Of a stretch of DNA of 7,218 nt, positions 4,251 to 7,218 are shown one piece after another. The DNA lies in NCBI GenBank assembly GCA_902470405.1, contig CABRGJ010000040.1:1-7218 (forward strand), given 5' to 3'. Made by a program: the position numbers and the translations under genes. Origin of the DNA: an uncultured Eggerthella sp. (GTDB taxonomy: Bacteria; Actinomycetota; Coriobacteriia; Coriobacteriales; Eggerthellaceae). How positions within the stretch are numbered: position 1 is the stretch's first letter; each line of letters begins with the position of its first letter. The notes under the pieces were generated by a model. It searched no databases. It saw only the letters and a list, made by a program, of their open reading frames with translations, and was not told the origin of the DNA.

Positions 4251-6461
4251 ATGTCACATGATTCTTTTCTCTCTATACCTGATATGCAGGGAGGGGGTGT
4301 TGCGTCCGACGCAGCGAGCAAGAATCCTCTTGCAGTAAAGCTTTCGATCAAGATCAGCATGTTCATCGCGACGGTGTGCTTGGTGGCTGCTGCTATCGCC
4401 TGCATCACGCCATCCTCGTTCGCATATGCTGCCGAAGCTTCTACGGTAGAGATCGATGGTGTTACGTATACCTATGCCATCGATGAAGCAGCGAATTGCG
4501 TGGATGTTATCGGAATGACCAGCGCAACGGTGCAGGATGTGAAAGTTCCAGCAAGCATCACCATCCCTGGTGTGGCCGAACCCGAAACTCCCGCTCCTAC
4601 TGATCCTGACGAAGGCGACAATACTACCGAAGGTGAAGATGGCGGAGATGCGGGGGAGAGTGACGCTGAATCTGGCATCGAGGCAGCTGCCGACCAAGTG
4701 CTACCCATTCGCAGCGTCAAAATGGGCACGAATATCGGATCCATCAAAACAGTCGATGTAAGCGCATGCACAGCACTCCAGAGCTTCCAGGCTTCAGGTG
4801 TCGATCTTGAAGGGCTTAAGGTTGCAGGATGTGCGAAGCTTACTGATCTGACTTGCTCATTCACGAAGCTCACTTCGCTCGATCTAGCCGGCTGTACAGC
4901 GCTCGAAGCACTCGTTCTTAACGAGAATGCGCTCACGGCGCTCGATGTATCGCCGTGCGTCAACCTTGCTAATCTTGCATGTCGTGGCAATCAGCTGACC
5001 GAACTCAAGATGACGGGTTGTGCAAAGCTTACCGATCTCGAATGTGCTAACAATAAGCTCTCTGAGCTCGATCTTGCAAGTGTTCCTGCTCTCGTGTCTC
5101 TTAACTGTGCAAACAACGAACTAACTGCACTCGATATCAGCAAGAACACCACACTCCGTTATTTGGCTTGCAACAACAATCGTATTGAAGACACGACTGC
5201 TATCGATGCGTGGCTTGCACAGGATGGTCATGAAGGCTCTGTCGCTGACCAGACGACCACCACTAAGGATCCCGAACAGGGTGGTAACACTGGTGATGAT
5301 ACCAACACGGGAGATGGTGATGGCACCGGCTCTGGTGACGATAATGCAGGCGACGGTTCTGGTAGCGGAAGCGACGACGATCCTAATGTAGATCCTGAGC
5401 CAGTCAATCCACCCACAGGCACCTGGGTCCACAGCGCTAAGGGCTGGTGGTACGACTATGGTAACGACAAGTGGGCCGTTGGTTGGTTGAAGCTTGATTC
5501 GGGCACCTATTTCTTTGACGAGAAAGGCTGGATGCAGACGGGCTGGGAGCTCGTCGACGGTACGTGGTATTACTTCAAGAACTCTGGTGCCATGACCACG
5601 GGATGGCAGAAGGTGAAGGGCAAGTGGTATTACCTGAATCCTGAAGACGGCAAGATGCTCACGGGTAAGCATGTCATCAAAGATAAAACTTACTTCCTCA
5701 CCGATTCGGGCGCGATGAAGACCGGTTGGAACAAGGAAGAGGGCATCTGGTATTACTACGATGCATCTGGTGCCATGACCACTGGCTGGATCAAGCTCAA
5801 GAATATTTGGTACTATCTTGCATCCGACGGCGCGATGAGCGTTGGCTGGGTGAATGATGGAAAAGCGATCTACTACACGGATGATTCTGGCGCGATGAAG
5901 ACCGGCTGGCAGAAGATCGATAACACGTGGTACTACTTCAGCGCATCTGGCGCTATGACCAAAGGCTGGCAGAAGGTGAAGGGCAAGTGGTATTACCTGA
6001 ATCCTGAAGATGGCAAGATGCTCACGGGCAAGCATGTCATTGACAAGAAGACCTACTTCCTTACCGATTCGGGCGCTATGAAGACTGGCTGGAACAAGGA
6101 AGACAACATCTGGTATTACTACGACAAGTCTGGTGCCATGCAGACGGATTGGATCAATCTCAAGAACGTTTGGTATTACTTGAATACCGAAAGTGGCGCA
6201 ATGCAGACAGGCTGGCTTGAAGATACGGATGCGAAGTATTACTTCAATGAGTCGGGGGCGATGGTCACAGGCTGGAAAGAAATCGACAAGAAGTGGTATT
6301 ACTTCGATGAATCTGGTGTTATGCAAGTGAGCAAATGGATCGAAGATCGCTATGTTGGCTCTAATGGAGCGATGGTGACTGATGCTTGGGTCGATAAGAA
6401 TCAGTACTATGTCGGTCCTGATGGTAAGAAGGATCCGAATAAGCAGCGCGACGCAGCTTAG
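4251..6461 (+). CDS. Secreted leucine-rich repeat protein with cell-wall-binding repeats (gene B)
   Basis: This 736-residue protein is predicted to be secreted. A hydrophobic segment (about 35-54) and a likely cleavage site after AYA (58-60) form a signal peptide with an unusually long n-region of some 34 residues. Residues of about 64-105 and 151-171 look like one N-terminal capping region, split by an acidic low-complexity insertion. Residues 172-318 are seven exact-length 21-residue leucine-rich repeats of the form C..L..L.C..N.LT.LDLS. An Asp/Gly/Thr/Ser linker (about 333-388) leads to some 17 wall-binding units (390-727) and a short charged tail. There is no LPXTG, catalytic domain or second membrane helix. 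I infer that the LRR domain is displayed at the cell surface to bind a partner, perhaps a host or neighbour protein, while the repeats hold the wall non-covalently. It is an apparent paralogue of gene A in its C-terminal half. The stop is TAG. Confidence 0.9.
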   Translation: MSHDSFLSIPDMQGGGVASDAASKNPLAVKLSIKISMFIATVCLVAAAIACITPSSFAYAAEASTVEIDGVTYTYAIDEAANCVDVIGMTSATVQDVKVPASITIPGVAEPETPAPTDPDEGDNTTEGEDGGDAGESDAESGIEAAADQVLPIRSVKMGTNIGSIKTVDVSACTALQSFQASGVDLEGLKVAGCAKLTDLTCSFTKLTSLDLAGCTALEALVLNENALTALDVSPCVNLANLACRGNQLTELKMTGCAKLTDLECANNKLSELDLASVPALVSLNCANNELTALDISKNTTLRYLACNNNRIEDTTAIDAWLAQDGHEGSVADQTTTTKDPEQGGNTGDDTNTGDGDGTGSGDDNAGDGSGSGSDDDPNVDPEPVNPPTGTWVHSAKGWWYDYGNDKWAVGWLKLDSGTYFFDEKGWMQTGWELVDGTWYYFKNSGAMTTGWQKVKGKWYYLNPEDGKMLTGKHVIKDKTYFLTDSGAMKTGWNKEEGIWYYYDASGAMTTGWIKLKNIWYYLASDGAMSVGWVNDGKAIYYTDDSGAMKTGWQKIDNTWYYFSASGAMTKGWQKVKGKWYYLNPEDGKMLTGKHVIDKKTYFLTDSGAMKTGWNKEDNIWYYYDKSGAMQTDWINLKNVWYYLNTESGAMQTGWLEDTDAKYYFNESGAMVTGWKEIDKKWYYFDESGVMQVSKWIEDRYVGSNGAMVTDAWVDKNQYYVGPDGKKDPNKQRDAA
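4560..4700 (+). other. Acidic low-complexity insertion in gene B N-terminal region
   Basis: Residues of about 104-150 are almost entirely Glu, Asp, Gly, Pro, Thr, Ser and Ala. They separate VKVPASI from LPIRSVKMGTNIG. The two flanks read as one continuous strand-turn unit when the insertion is ignored, by analogy with BspA-type LRR proteins, which suggests a linker dropped into a loop. Confidence 0.55.
4764..5204 (+). repeat. Seven tandem 21-residue leucine-rich repeats
   Basis: Unit boundaries fall at residues 172, 193, 214, 235, 256, 277 and 298, each exactly 63 bases. Most units carry the core L-x2-L-x-C-x2-N-x-L-T-x-LD-(L/V/I)-(S/A). Units 2 and 5 both begin GCAKLTDL, indicating duplication. 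The last unit (ending RIEDTTAI) departs from consensus as a C-terminal cap would. Confidence 0.9.
5247..5414 (+). other. Acidic Gly/Asp/Thr/Ser linker of gene B
   Basis: This low-complexity stretch, residues of about 333-388, is dominated by Asp, Gly, Thr and Ser and ends in DPEPVNPPTG. It separates the LRR domain from the wall-binding tract and probably acts as a flexible, negatively charged spacer. Confidence 0.75.
5418..6431 (+). repeat. Cell-wall-binding repeat tract of gene B
   Basis: About 17 tandem units of 20-21 residues (residues 390-727) follow the GW...WYY...SGAM-TGW pattern of CW_binding_1 repeats. The order is a three-unit entry from GTW, two copies of a six-unit block (5607-5969 and 5970-6338), and a cap with AWVDKNQYYVGPDG. 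Confidence 0.9.
5607..6338 (+). repeat. Tandem six-unit higher-order duplication inside gene B
   Basis: Block 1 (5607-5969, 121 residues) and block 2 (5970-6338, 123 residues) align unit by unit. Both begin with QKVKGKWYYL, both have a GK instead of GW at the end of unit 1, and both have a unit 5 lacking the WYY tryptophan. Bases 5604-5647 equal 5967-6010 exactly, and the match continues to 5677/6040 with only two silent differences. Confidence 0.85.
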
Positions 6462-6529
6462 TTTCCTGATTCTGCTCAACACGCACGAGGATAAAGAGGA
6501 TCTTCTTTTACAAGACCCCTTCAGAGCAA

Positions 6530-6563
6530 ATGAATGCCCCTGCTCATTGAGCAGGGGCATTTT
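6530..6563. terminator. Terminator between gene B and the converging ATPase, probably bidirectional
   Basis: A 13-bp stem, AATGCCCCTGCTC (6533-6545) with GAGCAGGGGCATT (6549-6561), encloses the loop ATT and is followed by TTTTCATT on the + strand. The - strand side continues ATTCATTTG, also T-rich though less so. It lies midway between two converging genes and probably ends both. Confidence 0.85.
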
Positions 6564-6605
6564 CATTCGACGTGTGCGATGCGGTTTTATACATGAGGAC
6601 GTGTG

Positions 6606-7218
6606 CTATTTTACCTTGAGCGCACGCATGGCATTGAGGATGGCGATGACGGATACGCCTACGTCAGCGAAGATCGCCTCCCACATGTTCGCGATACCGA
6701 GTGCAGCCATCAGAAGCACGAGCAATTTTACGCCAAGAGCAAACACGATATTCTGATAGACGATGCGCATGGTCTTGCGCGAGATGCCGATTCCATCAGC
6801 GAGGCGAGAGAGCTTATCGTCCATAAAGACGATATCGGCTGCTTCGATAGCTGCATCAGACCCCATTGCACCCATGGCGATGCCGACATCGGAGCGAATG
6901 AGCGCGGGTGCATCGTTGATGCCATCACCTACGAACGCGATCTTCTCACCCTTGGGTGCTTCATCTAAATAACTCCGCAAGAAGTCGATCTTACCTTCGG
7001 GCAGCAGGCCTGCATGGTATTCGTCGAGCCCTGCCTCTTTTGCGATGCGATCTGCAACCTCTTCGCGATCGCCTGTCAGCATGACCGTATGACGGATACC
7101 GAGTTCCTTGATGCGTGCGATAGCGGCTACAGAATCTTCCTTGATCATGTCTTCGACCTCGATCGAACCGCAGTATGTTCCATCGATGGCGATATGCAGT
7201 ACCGTAGTCCTCGTCTCT
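6606..7218 (-). CDS. Heavy-metal-translocating P1B-type ATPase, C-terminal part (partial, 5' end outside window)
   Basis: The last 203 codons are visible, read from the right edge leftwards to the TAG at 6608-6606. Counting from the edge, residues 1-104 are the end of the ATP-hydrolysis domain, with MLTGDR at 46-51, LLPEGK at 71-76 and the hinge motif GDGINDAP at 97-104. Two membrane helices follow, with Asn156 and Lys164 in the first (NIVFALGVK) and Asp185-Val-Gly in the second (IFADVG). A Lys in the penultimate helix and an Asp in the last are the signature of the Zn/Cd/Pb-exporting P1B-2 group (CadA/ZntA type). The protein would export these metals across the cytoplasmic membrane using ATP. 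The phosphorylation (DKTGT) and CPC motifs lie outside the window, so metal specificity is inferred. The gene converges on gene B and is functionally unrelated to it. Confidence 0.95.
   Translation of the reverse strand, partial: ETRTTVLHIAIDGTYCGSIEVEDMIKEDSVAAIARIKELGIRHTVMLTGDREEVADRIAKEAGLDEYHAGLLPEGKIDFLRSYLDEAPKGEKIAFVGDGINDAPALIRSDVGIAMGAMGSDAAIEAADIVFMDDKLSRLADGIGISRKTMRIVYQNIVFALGVKLLVLLMAALGIANMWEAIFADVGVSVIAILNAMRALKVK

Noticed and set aside
3347..6431. Regular repeats considered as a CRISPR array or satellite DNA
   Set aside because: The repeats are 60-63-base protein-coding units with degenerate sequence and no unique spacers, in long open frames with signal peptides.
6493..6513. 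Purine-rich AAAGAGGATCTTCTTTT considered as a second terminator after gene B
   Set aside because: Only a 4-bp AAGA/TCTT stem can form, far weaker than the hairpin at 6533-6561.
5121..6566. Long - strand open frame (481 codons) antisense to gene B
   Set aside because: It arises from the regular repeat codons of gene B and even runs through the terminator at 6530-6563. It has no plausible family or ribosome binding site.
6603..6968. + strand open frames overlapping the ATPase
   Set aside because: They are shadows of the P1B ATPase, whose GDGINDAP and TGDR motifs fix the - strand frame.

Overview
The window reads as chromosomal DNA from a Gram-positive bacterium, most likely an actinobacterium of the class Coriobacteriia. 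This is inferred from family resemblance: two secreted proteins with long tryptophan/glycine/tyrosine cell-wall-binding repeat tracts that end in a YYVGPDG-type cap, a bacterial Ig-like domain of the YTG...GNYxGT kind common in that class, and moderate GC. No rRNA or other marker gene is present, so the placement is tentative.

Layout. Bases 1-155 hold the last 50 codons of a thioredoxin reductase (trxB, + strand). A 117-base gap carries an intrinsic terminator and an extended -10-like element. prfA (273-1340, release factor 1) and prmC (1344-2405, the methyltransferase that modifies the GGQ glutamine of release factors) follow as a tight pair. Next come two separately promoted genes for secreted wall-associated proteins. 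Gene A (about 2516-4042) has a signal peptide, two Ig-like domains and wall-binding repeats. Gene B (4251-6461) has a signal peptide, seven 21-residue leucine-rich repeats and a longer wall-binding tract. Each has its own candidate promoter. A strong terminator separates A from B, and a bidirectional-looking terminator follows B. From the other side, a Zn/Cd/Pb-type P1B ATPase (6606 to beyond 7218, - strand) converges on B. No gap between genes exceeds about 210 bases.

How the genes work together. PrfA terminates translation at UAG and UAA, and PrmC methylates PrfA, so enzyme and substrate share an operon. The UAG of prfA lies in the same reading frame as prmC, with one codon between them. 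Five of the six stop codons visible in the window are UAG, which only RF1 decodes. Genes A and B share an anchoring module: a three-unit entry, a six-unit higher-order repeat of about 121-123 residues (one copy in A, two in B) and a related C-terminal cap. They differ in the displayed N-terminal domain (Ig-like or LRR). No catalytic domain is visible in either, so adhesion or binding is the likely role.

I found no CRISPR array, transposon, tRNA, rRNA or convincing riboswitch. The most distinctive material is the higher-order repeat, the prfA-UAG-prmC frame arrangement, the acidic insertion in PrmC and the acidic insertion ahead of the LRR domain in B.
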